A DNA stretch of 64,000 bases from Chryseobacterium nepalense (GCF_023195755.1 NZ_CP096203.1:2790001-2854000); one strand, 5' to 3'; positions 17,989 through 26,372 are shown, numbered from the stretch's first letter. The notes: generated by a model not told the origin, from the letters alone. Numbers and translations: made by a program.

Positions 17989-18090
17989 GAGTAATGAGTA
18001 ATTGGTAATGAGTAATAAATGGTTAACAATAAATAATAAAATATCAACGAATTTAAAAATATTACTTATTGCACATTACTCATTACTTAT
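17989..18090. repeat. Inverted repeat of the GTAATGAGTAAT type between the RapZ-C and MurU-like genes
   Basis: Copies of GTAATGAGTAAT in 17989-18016 face ATTACTCATTAC near 18076-18087. They could form a long AT-rich stem-loop across the 101-bp gap. It might be a degenerate REP-like element or an mRNA processing site. Confidence 0.5.
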
Positions 18091-18493
18091 GATTAAGTTG
18101 GTGCTGCTCATCGTGATGCAGGCTTATTTCCACTTTATCAGCATATTTTTCTTCAATGAAATGAGCTATCTTTATGGCGGAATATACGGACCTGTGCTGT
18201 CCTCCGGTACACCCGAAATTGATCTGCAGGTTCTCAAATCCTCTTTCCAGGTAATTGTCTATGTTGATGGAAATAAGACTTTTGATAAGGTCTAAAAATT
18301 TAGGCATATCGGTTTTTGTTTCGAGAAATTCCTGAACACCGATATCGTTGCCGGTCTGGATTTTATATTCTTCAATTCTTCCGGGATTCAGAATACCACG
18401 GCAGTCGAAGGTAAAACCGCCTCCGTTACCTGTTATGTCTTTCGGAATTCCTCCTTTTTTGTAGGAGAAACTGTGTATGTCAATGTGTAGCAT
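18083..18493 (-). CDS. Free-standing RapZ C-terminal domain protein
   Basis: The 136-residue protein corresponds to the C-terminal half of RapZ without its N-terminal P-loop kinase-like half. The signature FGCTGGQHRSVYSA (RapZ: CTGGxHRSV) is intact, as are FDCRGILNPGR and the tail with SLHHDEQHQ. In E. coli this half binds glucosamine-6-phosphate and the GlmY/GlmZ small RNAs and thereby tunes GlmS. Here it sits between an AmgK-like kinase and a MurU-like enzyme, so an amino-sugar sensing role is plausible but inferred. The kinase gene ends 47 bp upstream. Confidence 0.87.
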   Translation of the reverse strand: MLHIDIHSFSYKKGGIPKDITGNGGGFTFDCRGILNPGRIEEYKIQTGNDIGVQEFLETKTDMPKFLDLIKSLISINIDNYLERGFENLQINFGCTGGQHRSVYSAIKIAHFIEEKYADKVEISLHHDEQHQLNHK

Positions 18494-18540
18494 TTTATTT
18501 TTTAATTTATTTTAATTAACCATTAACTTCTGAAAAAATC

Positions 18541-19557
18541 TTAATGGTTCAAGATATCCTTAATTTTTAAACTTGTTTTTGGCAATTGTAATTGTTCAAT
18601 CACTTTCTTAAGTTCAGGGTACTCTTTCATATTCTCCCAACTGTCTGCAAATGTTGTAATATTTTCAATTCCTTTTTCGATGCTTGCGATGAAATGAGAT
18701 TTCCTTTGGATCAAACCTCTGAAGCCGTAAGCTCCGAGTACCTGCAGAAATCGCATCATCTGGAGCGGTTTTATGGATTGTCCTAAATCCTGTTTTGTCG
18801 TTTCACTCTCAAATTGATGGATATAAAAATTAAGCATCTCATTTTTAAAGTCTTCCGGAAAATTGGCTTTTGCCTGAAATAAAAATGAGATTACATCATA
18901 CATGAAAGGTCCTTTCATAGCAGATTGATAATCAATGAATGAGACCTCATTTCGCTCATTTACCATAATATTTCTGGACTGAAAATCGCGGATCATCAAG
19001 CCCTTGGGCCCAAGATTCTCTATCAATAAAGCTATTTTTTTAAATTCTTTGAGCAAGGCAGATTTGTGATATTCCAGTTCGAGAACATCGGCCACAAAAT
19101 TTTTAAAATAATAAAGATCATGAATTACAGGAAGTTCATCATAGCTTTCGTATTCAAAGGCTTTTGTAAAATTGATTTTATCCTGCGTGAGTATCTGCAG
19201 CTGATAAAGCTGTTCCAATGTCTGCCGAACTAAGTTTTTTACATTTTCAGATAATCCTTCTTTTGTGATAATATCGGAAAGGGTATTTTCTCCAAGGTAT
19301 TCCTGGATATACATTTTTCGGTCTTCAGAAACAGCAAAAATCGCAGGTGTATTGAGCTTTAGATCAGAAAATATTTTCGAGTAATACAGAAAACTTTCAT
19401 TTTCCGTAATATTTTCATTGTAAGTAATTATAAACTTTCTATCGGCTTTAGCGAAAAAATTTACTCTCGAAGAGCCACTTTGAGCTAACGTGATAAACTC
19501 AGAAGACTTTTTTCCTGTAATATTTTCAAAAAACCGTTTTGCGTTCTCAACATTCAT
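18541..19557 (-). CDS. Aminoglycoside phosphotransferase-fold sugar kinase, AmgK-like
   Basis: The 338-residue protein has the APH fold: an N-lobe with YNENITENESFLYYS, the catalytic loop MIRDFQSRNIMV (Asp and Asn retained, with Arg in place of the usual His) and the metal-binding FIDYQSAMKGPFMYDV. AmgK phosphorylates MurNAc/GlcNAc at the anomeric carbon before MurU acts. The partner genes support this over drug resistance. I chose the ATG at 19557 over a TTG two codons upstream. The TATATTTG box at 19566-19573 is only eight bases before the ATG, so the message is probably almost leaderless. Confidence 0.83.
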   Translation of the reverse strand: MNVENAKRFFENITGKKSSEFITLAQSGSSRVNFFAKADRKFIITYNENITENESFLYYSKIFSDLKLNTPAIFAVSEDRKMYIQEYLGENTLSDIITKEGLSENVKNLVRQTLEQLYQLQILTQDKINFTKAFEYESYDELPVIHDLYYFKNFVADVLELEYHKSALLKEFKKIALLIENLGPKGLMIRDFQSRNIMVNERNEVSFIDYQSAMKGPFMYDVISFLFQAKANFPEDFKNEMLNFYIHQFESETTKQDLGQSIKPLQMMRFLQVLGAYGFRGLIQRKSHFIASIEKGIENITTFADSWENMKEYPELKKVIEQLQLPKTSLKIKDILNH

Positions 19558-19565
19558 AGGCAAAA

Positions 19566-19573
19566 CAAATATA
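19566..19573 (-). promoter_or_regulatory. -7 box for the AmgK-like gene
   Basis: TATATTTG on the minus strand, eight bases before the ATG at 19557. Confidence 0.5.
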
Positions 19574-19593
19574 GTAAATTACAGTCTAATTTC

Positions 19594-19601
19594 TATCTTT
19601 G
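19594..19601 (+). promoter_or_regulatory. -7 box for xrtF
   Basis: TATCTTTG ends four bases before the xrtF ATG at 19606, which implies a leaderless or near-leaderless transcript. Confidence 0.5.
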
Positions 19602-19605
19602 TTAC

Positions 19606-20136
19606 ATGTTAAAGGATTTTAAACCGGTGTTAAACATTTTGTTACGCTTCGTTATTGTATACGTAGTGTTACTCCTTGCTTACCAATATTACCTGAACAG
19701 TTTCCGCTATGGAGGTCTGGATCCTTTCTCGCGTCTCATTACGGAACAGGTAAAGGATGTTCAGAATTATCTTGGGTATCCTACTCAGCTTTATGATGAT
19801 GTAAAGGGAGAGCAGGTATATTTTTATGTAAGAAATTTTTATCCGACCCGAATGGTGGAAGGATGTAATGCGATATCGGTAATGATCCTTTTTGTTGCAT
19901 TTGTAATAGCCTTTTATAAAGGTTTTAAAACTTTTATTTTTATATTGGCGGGACTTGTTTTACTTTATATAATGAACCTTTTCAGAATTGTGGGATTAAA
20001 TATTGTAATGACCGATCATAAGGAATATGGTAAAGTTTTTCATGATTTTATTTTTCCTGCCGTAATCTATGGAACTGTTGTGCTTCTGTGGCTGATCTGG
20101 ATAAAATTCTTTGCTTTAAAAAATGAAAATTCTTAG
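19606..20136 (+). CDS. xrtF: Exosortase family protein XrtF
   Basis: The 176-residue integral membrane protein has five or six helices and the exosortase triad: Cys in VEGCNAISVM, Arg in MNLFRIVGLN and His in FHDFIFPAV. Exosortases are transpeptidase-like enzymes that cleave C-terminal sorting tags after export. The short XrtF form occurs in Bacteroidota together with a partner protein. Its stop overlaps the next gene by 14 bp, which is a sign of translational coupling. A -7 box lies four bases before the ATG. I see no obvious target with a PEP-CTERM-like tail in the window. Confidence 0.92.
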   Translation: MLKDFKPVLNILLRFVIVYVVLLLAYQYYLNSFRYGGLDPFSRLITEQVKDVQNYLGYPTQLYDDVKGEQVYFYVRNFYPTRMVEGCNAISVMILFVAFVIAFYKGFKTFIFILAGLVLLYIMNLFRIVGLNIVMTDHKEYGKVFHDFIFPAVIYGTVVLLWLIWIKFFALKNENS

Positions 20137-20560
20137 CTGGTTTATTGTTATTTTAGGCGTTTTCGGCCTTATTGCCGTACGTGTTTTCGAGGATAGGCTT
20201 TTTTATGATCCTTTTCTTGATTATTTTCATGAAGCCAATAAAAACCAGCATTTTCCGGATTTTGTATGGGGGAAGCTGATGGCCGGTCATCTGTTCAGGT
20301 TTTTTCTGAATCTTTTTTTCTCCTGTTTAATCATTCATTTCTGGTTCAACAATAAACGCTGGACTATACAGGGAGCTCTTTTAATGGTCATTGTCTTTGC
20401 CATTACTTTTCCAATTTACCTGTATTGCATTTCTGACCGGTTTGAGCTGGGTTACCTCTTTTCTTTTTATATGAGAAGGTTTGTGATCCAGCCTTTGATT
20501 CTATTGCTGATTATTCCTCTGTTCTATTACCGCCGGTATACGTTTGAAAATAATACTTAG
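20123..20560 (+). CDS. Exosortase F system-associated protein
   Basis: The 145-residue inner membrane protein has four predicted helices and a conserved N-terminal region with FEDRLFYDPFLDYF, matching the family found directly behind XrtF in flavobacteria. It overlaps xrtF by 14 bp, so the two are made together. The function is unknown; a role as subunit or chaperone of the exosortase is inferred from constant pairing. Downstream lies an AT-rich repeat tract rather than a normal terminator. Confidence 0.88.
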   Translation: MKILSWFIVILGVFGLIAVRVFEDRLFYDPFLDYFHEANKNQHFPDFVWGKLMAGHLFRFFLNLFFSCLIIHFWFNNKRWTIQGALLMVIVFAITFPIYLYCISDRFELGYLFSFYMRRFVIQPLILLLIIPLFYYRRYTFENNT

Positions 20561-20565
20561 GCGTT

Positions 20566-20738
20566 TAAGATATATTTAGATATACCTAAGATGTATAAAT
20601 ATATATGTAATACATGTATGGTACTATATAAAGCGTATAGCTGGATATTTAAGATGTATTTTTATATATGTAACATGTATACGGATATATCTAAGACGTA
20701 AAAATATAGGTCTAAGACGTAGAAATATATATCTTAGG
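20566..20738. repeat. AT-rich tract with five copies of TAAGAyGTA-like repeat
   Basis: TAAGATATA (20566), TAAGATGTA (20587 and 20650) and TAAGACGTA (20692 and 20713) recur with variable spacing, mixed with ATATATGTAA and ACATGTAT. The tract closes with TATATCTTAGG (to 20738), the inverse of CCTAAGA at 20585-20591. It lies between the exosortase pair and the XRE regulator and is much richer in A/T than neighbouring intergenic regions. Confidence 0.6.
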
Positions 20739-20772
20739 TAGATTTTCGAACACAATAACTTAAAAAAATACT

Positions 20773-21138
20773 ATGATGATTAACAGAAAGTACCTGCAGA
20801 AAAGCCAACATCCCCATCCTCATATCGGGCAGTTAATAAAAAGGGTAATGCGGGAAAAGAAAATTACTCAGGCTGAGGTAGCCAGACGCATGGCACTCAC
20901 TCCTTCTTCCATTGCCAAATATTTCCGTCAGCCCTCTCTCCAGTTCGGTATCCTGTGGAACCTCAGTATGGCAATAGGGTATGATTTTCTGACAGCGCTT
21001 ACCGATTACTATCCTCCATCTTTACCTCTCAACGAGGATGCTAAGATTGTAAAAGAACTTGCTGAAAAAGAACAAAGAATAGCAGATATGGAAAAAGAGA
21101 TTGCAATTTATAAAGCTGCTTTAGGAATAAAAGCGTAA
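20773..21138 (+). CDS. XRE-family helix-turn-helix protein with C-terminal coiled coil
   Basis: The 121-residue protein has an XRE HTH at residues 17-70 (GQLIKRVMREKKITQAEVARRMALT, then SSIAKYFRQPS as the recognition helix region). The last 35 residues (DAKIVKELAEKEQRIADMEKE) are a likely dimerising coiled coil. It resembles small DNA-binding proteins common in Chryseobacterium. The repeat tract directly upstream could be its own operator array, which is inference. The first codon is one of two adjacent ATGs; the choice changes one residue. Confidence 0.8.
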   Translation: MMINRKYLQKSQHPHPHIGQLIKRVMREKKITQAEVARRMALTPSSIAKYFRQPSLQFGILWNLSMAIGYDFLTALTDYYPPSLPLNEDAKIVKELAEKEQRIADMEKEIAIYKAALGIKA

Positions 21139-21159
21139 GCTTTTTGCCACGGAGATTTT

Positions 21160-22158
21160 TTATTCTGCCGTATGTTTATCAATGCAGGTTACATTTTCCG
21201 GGGTCCAGGTTACTCTTTTTACAAAATCCCGTTCCCGAACGGGGCAGTCGGCAATCTGGCAAATAGGGCATGAGATGGGTTTGCAGTCGTCCATATGGAA
21301 ATTGAACTCTACACTTCTTTTGGTATTTTTTGCAAGAAGGATGATCATTTTCTCCATTTCATTGTGTGCATCCCGAAGGCTGTAATACCAGGGTAAAGTA
21401 ATATGGGCGTCAATATGGAGGTTGGCGCCAAACTGCTGGATTTTCATGTTGTGAACATCAATCCATTCCGTACGGCGGTTTTCTTCAAGTACTTTAATGA
21501 TCTGATTCAACAGATCGGGATCCTGTTCATCCATAATTCCGCTTAGTGATTTGCGGATGATCTTATAGCCTATATAGATGATATAAAACCCGAATAGTAG
21601 TGCTACAACCGAATCCAGCCAATAAATTTTGGTAAAATAAACAACAATTAAGCTGATTACCACTCCCAATGTGGTAATGGTGTCGGACTGAAGGTGTTTT
21701 CCGGATGAAATCAGGACATGCGAATTTTCGTGCTTACCTTTCTTAATAGAAATATAGCCTAAAAGATAATTGATAATAGCTGTTGCTGCAATGATGGCAA
21801 TTCCCCAGTCGAGCTTCTGCAGTATTTTACCGGTGATAAGGCTGTTGATTCCTTCGTAGATAATCATCATACCGGCAATGGCGATCAGGGCACCTTCTAT
21901 TCCTGATGTTACAAACTCTACTTTTCCATGTCCGTAGGGATGGTCTTCGTCCTTAGGTTTTGCTGCCAAATATAAGGAGTACAATCCCATGAACGCACTG
22001 ATTACGTTAACGATACTTTCCATGGCATCGGAAAATACAGAATCTGAATCCGTAAGTTTCCACGCGATGATCTTTCCTATAAAAAGGATGATTCCAAAGG
22101 CGGCAATTAGCTTTTGAAAGGCTAATTTATCTTTATTATTATTTTTCTGAACGTTCAC
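21160..22158 (-). CDS. Cation diffusion facilitator family transporter with Cys-rich tail
   Basis: The 332-residue protein has six membrane helices with the CDF metal-site motifs SDAMES in helix 2 and HPYGHGK between helices 2 and 3, plus HVLISSGKHLQSDT with the helix 5 His/Asp. It exports divalent cations (zinc, iron or manganese) in exchange for protons. The cytosolic domain ends with DDCKPISCPICQIADCPVRE, four cysteines in a C-x4-C-x2-C-x4-C order that may bind a metal. Translation starts at a GTG. The specific metal is not readable. Confidence 0.9.
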   Translation of the reverse strand: MNVQKNNNKDKLAFQKLIAAFGIILFIGKIIAWKLTDSDSVFSDAMESIVNVISAFMGLYSLYLAAKPKDEDHPYGHGKVEFVTSGIEGALIAIAGMMIIYEGINSLITGKILQKLDWGIAIIAATAIINYLLGYISIKKGKHENSHVLISSGKHLQSDTITTLGVVISLIVVYFTKIYWLDSVVALLFGFYIIYIGYKIIRKSLSGIMDEQDPDLLNQIIKVLEENRRTEWIDVHNMKIQQFGANLHIDAHITLPWYYSLRDAHNEMEKMIILLAKNTKRSVEFNFHMDDCKPISCPICQIADCPVRERDFVKRVTWTPENVTCIDKHTAE

Positions 22159-22167
22159 AGGTTTGAT

Positions 22168-22200
22168 AAAAAAAAGAATCTCAATTCTGAGACTCTTTTT
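22168..22200 (-). terminator. Terminator of asd
   Basis: AAGAATCTCA and TGAGACTCTT (22174-22197) pair with one G-U on the minus strand RNA, followed by eight T residues. It lies just before the CDF gene start. Confidence 0.7.
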
Positions 22201-22212
22201 ATGTTTGTTAGT

Positions 22213-23205
22213 TTATACTAAGTTGTTGGCTGCAAGATATTCTGCGATCTGTACTGCGTTGGTTGCAGCGCCTTTCCGCAGATTGTCTGCCACAATCCAG
22301 AGATTCAGGGTCTTGGGTTGCGAGAGATCCCGTCTTATCCTTCCTACAAAAACTTCATCTTTTCCTTCTGAATAAAGAGGCATCGGATATTCGTTGTTTT
22401 TAACGTTGTCTACCACCACAACACCCGGAGTTTCGGATAAGATTTTTCTTACTTCATCAAGGTCAAACTCATTTTCAAACTCAATGTTCACACTTTCCGA
22501 GTGTCCTCCCTGAACGGGAACACGTACTGCAGTTGCCGTAAGGTTAAAAGTGTCGTCCCCTAAAATTTTCTTAGGTTCTTTCATCAGCTTGATTTCTTCT
22601 TTCGTATAATCATCATCTGCAAAAACATCGCAGTGAGGAAGAGCATTTTTGAAGATTTGATAAGGATATACTTTGGCGATGGTTTCATCTCCGCTGATCT
22701 CAGAGTTCAGCTGATCTACGGCTGCTTTACCGGTACCGGTTACAGACTGGTATGTAGAAACGACTACTCTTTTCAGATCATATTTTTTATTTAAAGGCCC
22801 TAGAACCATCACCAGCTGAATTGTAGAACAGTTTGGATTGGCAATGATTTTATCTTCTTTCGTCAACACATCTGCATTGATTTCTGGAACGACAAGTTTC
22901 TTATCAGGGTCCATTCTCCATGCAGAAGAGTTGTCGATCACGGTTGTTCCCGCTTCGGCAAAAAGTGGTGCAAACTCAAGTGATGTAGAACCTCCGGCAG
23001 AAAAAATAGCAATATCAGGTTTGGCAGCTATAGCGTCTTTCATGCTTACAATCGTAAATTCTTCCTGTTTATACTTCACCTTCTTACCAACAGATTTTTC
23101 GGATGCTACCGGGATTAATTCTGTGACAGGGAAGTTTCTCTCCTCGAGAACTTTAAGCATAACTTGTCCAACCATTCCTGTTGAACCTACTACAGCTACT
23201 TTCAT
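22213..23205 (-). CDS. asd: Aspartate-semialdehyde dehydrogenase
   Basis: The 330-residue enzyme reduces aspartyl phosphate to aspartate semialdehyde for lysine, threonine, methionine and diaminopimelate. It has the NADP-binding GSTGMVGQVMLKVLEER start, the catalytic Cys in IANPNCSTIQLV (about residue 126) and RVPVQGGHSESVNIEF with the active-site His. The size is typical. It precedes a small membrane protein's stop by 33 bp on the same strand, so that gene and asd may share a transcript. Ends with a strong terminator. Confidence 0.96.
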   Translation of the reverse strand: MKVAVVGSTGMVGQVMLKVLEERNFPVTELIPVASEKSVGKKVKYKQEEFTIVSMKDAIAAKPDIAIFSAGGSTSLEFAPLFAEAGTTVIDNSSAWRMDPDKKLVVPEINADVLTKEDKIIANPNCSTIQLVMVLGPLNKKYDLKRVVVSTYQSVTGTGKAAVDQLNSEISGDETIAKVYPYQIFKNALPHCDVFADDDYTKEEIKLMKEPKKILGDDTFNLTATAVRVPVQGGHSESVNIEFENEFDLDEVRKILSETPGVVVVDNVKNNEYPMPLYSEGKDEVFVGRIRRDLSQPKTLNLWIVADNLRKGAATNAVQIAEYLAANNLV

Positions 23206-23238
23206 TGATTTAATTAAAAAATGTTTTGTTAATATATT

Positions 23239-23679
23239 TTATGCCCCGAAGACTCTTGTCCACGGGAACGCGAATGCAAATAAACCTACTGCGATCAGTC
23301 CCATAATCACCACTCCTAAAGAGATGGTAGGGTTGGCTTTTACTTTTTTGTTTACGATTGTCATTAAAACGGCTGCGATCAGCATAGAAAACGGATGTTC
23401 TACATATTGGAACCTGGCGTAAGAATCACTCATTAAAGTTCCTGAATCCAAAGCTGCTTTAAAGCCTGGAGAAAAAATTAGCAGCAAGCAAATTCCCACT
23501 AAAAACTGAATGTGAAAGAAAATCATCGTGAAAAGCGTTGTTTTCTTTAAGAATTTGTTCACTTTACCGCTAAACCCAAACATGACCGTTAAAAGGGCAA
23601 CAGTAAATAAAGCGACTAAAACTAATTCTAAATACCCAAAGCCTTTATGGGCACTAAGGAAAATTTTGTAAAAATCCAT
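23239..23679 (-). CDS. Conserved four-helix membrane protein
   Basis: The 146-residue protein starts with FYKIFLSAHKGFGYLELVL and has four hydrophobic helices. A His near the N-terminus and a second His in YVEHPFSMLI fall at helix ends, the pattern of small heme-b-like membrane proteins, but no clear family can be named. Similar proteins are common in Flavobacteriia. It lies 33 bp upstream of asd on the same strand. Confidence 0.7.
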   Translation of the reverse strand: MDFYKIFLSAHKGFGYLELVLVALFTVALLTVMFGFSGKVNKFLKKTTLFTMIFFHIQFLVGICLLLIFSPGFKAALDSGTLMSDSYARFQYVEHPFSMLIAAVLMTIVNKKVKANPTISLGVVIMGLIAVGLFAFAFPWTRVFGA

Positions 23680-23720
23680 ATCCTAATTTTTTCTTTTTTA
23701 AAGTACACAAATATAGCAAA

Positions 23721-23743
23721 AATCCCGGCGAAAAGCCGGGATT
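23721..23743 (-). terminator. Terminator of the 23.8-26.4 kb TonB-dependent receptor gene
   Basis: AATCCCGGC and GCCGGGATT form a perfect 9-bp stem with a GAAAA loop, followed by T residues on the minus strand. Confidence 0.8.
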
Positions 23744-23774
23744 GATATTGAGAAAATCTAATGTTTTTATTTGA

Positions 23775-26372
23775 TTAGAAGTTGAAAGAAAGATTAGCTG
23801 CCCAAGTTCTTCCAAATCCGAAGAATACTCTGTTGCCGTCAGCAATTCCTTTATACATTCTTCCTGCCTGCTCATAAGTTTTACCTTTATCAGGATCATT
23901 ATTAGCAGTTATGGTATCACTACCAAAAATATTCGTAGCTCCATCAGAAATATACGTCGTATCCAACAAGTTGTAAATGTTAAATCCAACAGTAAAATAC
24001 TGATCCTGATTTCTCAATCTGATTTTGTAAGAAGCTCCTACATCAAAAAGGTTGAAATCCGGTAATTTAAGTGTCCCTCTTTCCTGATTTGCCTGATTCA
24101 TGAATGTCTGTGCATCAATAGTAGAGTAAACTTCTCCAACATATCTCCATGTTCCATACACATTAAGATCTTTTACAGGCTTTATTGTTGCTCCTAAAGA
24201 TGCAGTAAGTTGCGGGATACTGTTGTTGCTGCTTCCACCTACTTTTACACCATCAAGGTATAATGTTGTATTTGCGGCTCCATCGATAGGGTTGTTGTTG
24301 TCATCAAAGTTTGTACCTGTAGCATTTCCTTTGTATTTGTAATCGCCTATAGAGATCATTCCGTTAATATCAAGGAAAGAAGTAGGTTTATATACTCCGT
24401 CAAATTCTACTCCCATATGAAGCTGTGTAATTCCGTTAATCTCAGTATATCCATTTACAATGCTGGTACCTGTAGGAGATGTTGCATCTGGAATCTGGAA
24501 TTGGATGTTTGATCTTCTTAGCCATCTGTCAGACCATTCAGTTCTATATAAATTGACATTAAAGCTCAGTTTAGGAGATCTGAATCCGTAACCTATTTCC
24601 GTAGAAAATACTTTTTCATTAGTAAGGTTAGGGTTAAGTAGTTGCTGGTTGTTTGGATAAACTGAATTTAAGAATGGCTGTCTGCTGTAATACCCAATAT
24701 TTGCAAAAACATTATGGTATTCATTGATATTGTAGTTTGCACCTCCTTTAATATTATATCCGATAAGATCTTTAAATCCTGTCTTTGTGTTTACCGTTTG
24801 TCCTTTAAGAGTACTTCCGTCTTTTACAAAATTATCAATTCTTTGATAACTTTGATTTGATACTGAACCTTGTACAAATGCAGATAACTTATCATTTGTA
24901 TATTCAAGCTGACCAAATCCGCTGTACCATAAAACCTCTCCGTCGTTACTATAACCTATTTGCTCATTAAGCGGAGCAGTAGATCCTCCGAAAGGATTCC
25001 AAGATAGCTTTTTGTAATCGTACACTTTGTTTACTACGTAAGGTGCAACATTTGCATTTCCTCCTTCTCTATAACCAGTAGCTCCATATAAATCAGATGC
25101 TACCTGATAATGATAGCCATAATAATATCGGTCATCTGTACCTACAGAAAAATTCCAGTTTTCATTAATTTTATGTTGGAAATTTGCTAAGATACCATAC
25201 CAGTTATGAGAATTGATGCTTGCTCTTCTGATAAGAGTTCCTCCGTTTGCAGCATTTGCGGCATAAGGGTTTACAGCTGCATTGGCTGCAAATACGGCAT
25301 CGTAGTTAAAATGACCCGTGTTATCATAGAAGCTCGTTAAAGATTTTCCTCCAACTCTGCCCAGATCACCTGTTCCTCCGCCTCTACCATTAGACATGTA
25401 AAGTACTGTACTTAATTTTGACTTTTCACTTATAGTCCAGTCCCAGTTTACCATCATTACAGGCTTAGCATAGTAATTTGATCTGTTTGCCAATGCTACT
25501 CTCTCACCATTTGGAGCTGTATAGTATCCGAAATCTGAGTTGTATTGTCTGTATGGAGTACCGTCTTTATCAGGATTATATGTTATATAGTTTCCTATTG
25601 TTGGAGCAAATGTTCTCTGGTCATGCCATTGTGGTGCAGAAGTTAATGTAAATTGGAAGTTGTGTTTTTTATTTGGTTCCCAACCTAATGCAAAATAATA
25701 AGCATATGCCTCAAAATCTGTATTTTCAATATATGTTCCTCCTGAGATTCTACTCATTAAAATTGAAGAAGACCAACCTTTATCGGTTTTTCCTGTATTA
25801 TAAGCAAATGAAGCTTTTAAATAGTCATTGTTTCCAACTCCTAATCTTACAACGCCACCTTTTTTCATGTCAGCAGAACGAGTAAGGTAGTTAATTGTTC
25901 CTCCAACAGAAGCAATAGCTAATTTGGATGAACCTAAACCTCTTTGTGTTTGAATAGTGCTTGTTACATCTTGTAAACCGGTCCAGTTAGAAAAGTATAC
26001 AGTACCACCTTCCATATCATTTACTGGCATACCGTTTACCATTACAGCGATGTTTCTAGATTCGAAACCTCTCATGGTAATACTTCCATCTCCAAAACCA
26101 CCACCTGATTTTGTAGCGTATACTGAAGGTGTGGTGTTTAAGATTTCGGTAATTTCTTGATTTCCTAATCTTTCTATAATCTGTGCTGCCTTAATAGTTG
26201 ATGCGGCAACCGGTGTCTTTCTATCCTTTGCGATATCTGTTACACCCTGTAAAATTACCTCCTCAATGTCTGTGGATTTTGATGCAGAATCCTGAACCTG
26301 TTGAGCGTAATAAACACTAGCTGTAGATAATGTGATTATCGCAGTTAGCATTGATTTGTTGATTAATTTCAT
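23775..26372 (-). CDS. TonB-dependent receptor without N-terminal carboxypeptidase-like domain
   Basis: The 865-residue outer membrane receptor has a signal peptide ending near VYYAQ (residue 24), a TonB-box-like DIEEVILQG at 35-43, a plug domain (residues 55-170; SITMRGFESRNIAVMVNGMPVND) and a barrel ending in the aromatic N-L-S-F-N-F. It has no regulatory-like beta-sandwich and no SusD partner nearby, which points to siderophores, metals or small ligands rather than polymers. The substrate is not readable. It stands alone with its own terminator, 210 bp behind nadC. Confidence 0.92.
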   Translation of the reverse strand: MKLINKSMLTAIITLSTASVYYAQQVQDSASKSTDIEEVILQGVTDIAKDRKTPVAASTIKAAQIIERLGNQEITEILNTTPSVYATKSGGGFGDGSITMRGFESRNIAVMVNGMPVNDMEGGTVYFSNWTGLQDVTSTIQTQRGLGSSKLAIASVGGTINYLTRSADMKKGGVVRLGVGNNDYLKASFAYNTGKTDKGWSSSILMSRISGGTYIENTDFEAYAYYFALGWEPNKKHNFQFTLTSAPQWHDQRTFAPTIGNYITYNPDKDGTPYRQYNSDFGYYTAPNGERVALANRSNYYAKPVMMVNWDWTISEKSKLSTVLYMSNGRGGGTGDLGRVGGKSLTSFYDNTGHFNYDAVFAANAAVNPYAANAANGGTLIRRASINSHNWYGILANFQHKINENWNFSVGTDDRYYYGYHYQVASDLYGATGYREGGNANVAPYVVNKVYDYKKLSWNPFGGSTAPLNEQIGYSNDGEVLWYSGFGQLEYTNDKLSAFVQGSVSNQSYQRIDNFVKDGSTLKGQTVNTKTGFKDLIGYNIKGGANYNINEYHNVFANIGYYSRQPFLNSVYPNNQQLLNPNLTNEKVFSTEIGYGFRSPKLSFNVNLYRTEWSDRWLRRSNIQFQIPDATSPTGTSIVNGYTEINGITQLHMGVEFDGVYKPTSFLDINGMISIGDYKYKGNATGTNFDDNNNPIDGAANTTLYLDGVKVGGSSNNSIPQLTASLGATIKPVKDLNVYGTWRYVGEVYSTIDAQTFMNQANQERGTLKLPDFNLFDVGASYKIRLRNQDQYFTVGFNIYNLLDTTYISDGATNIFGSDTITANNDPDKGKTYEQAGRMYKGIADGNRVFFGFGRTWAANLSFNF

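Noticed and set aside
18541..19557. Aminoglycoside resistance kinase.
   Set aside because: The APH fold is shared with sugar kinases, and the RapZ-C and MurU-like neighbours favour amino-sugar recycling.
20566..20738. CRISPR-like repeat array.
   Set aside because: Repeats are nine bases and imperfect, with spacing of 21-63 bp and no cas genes.
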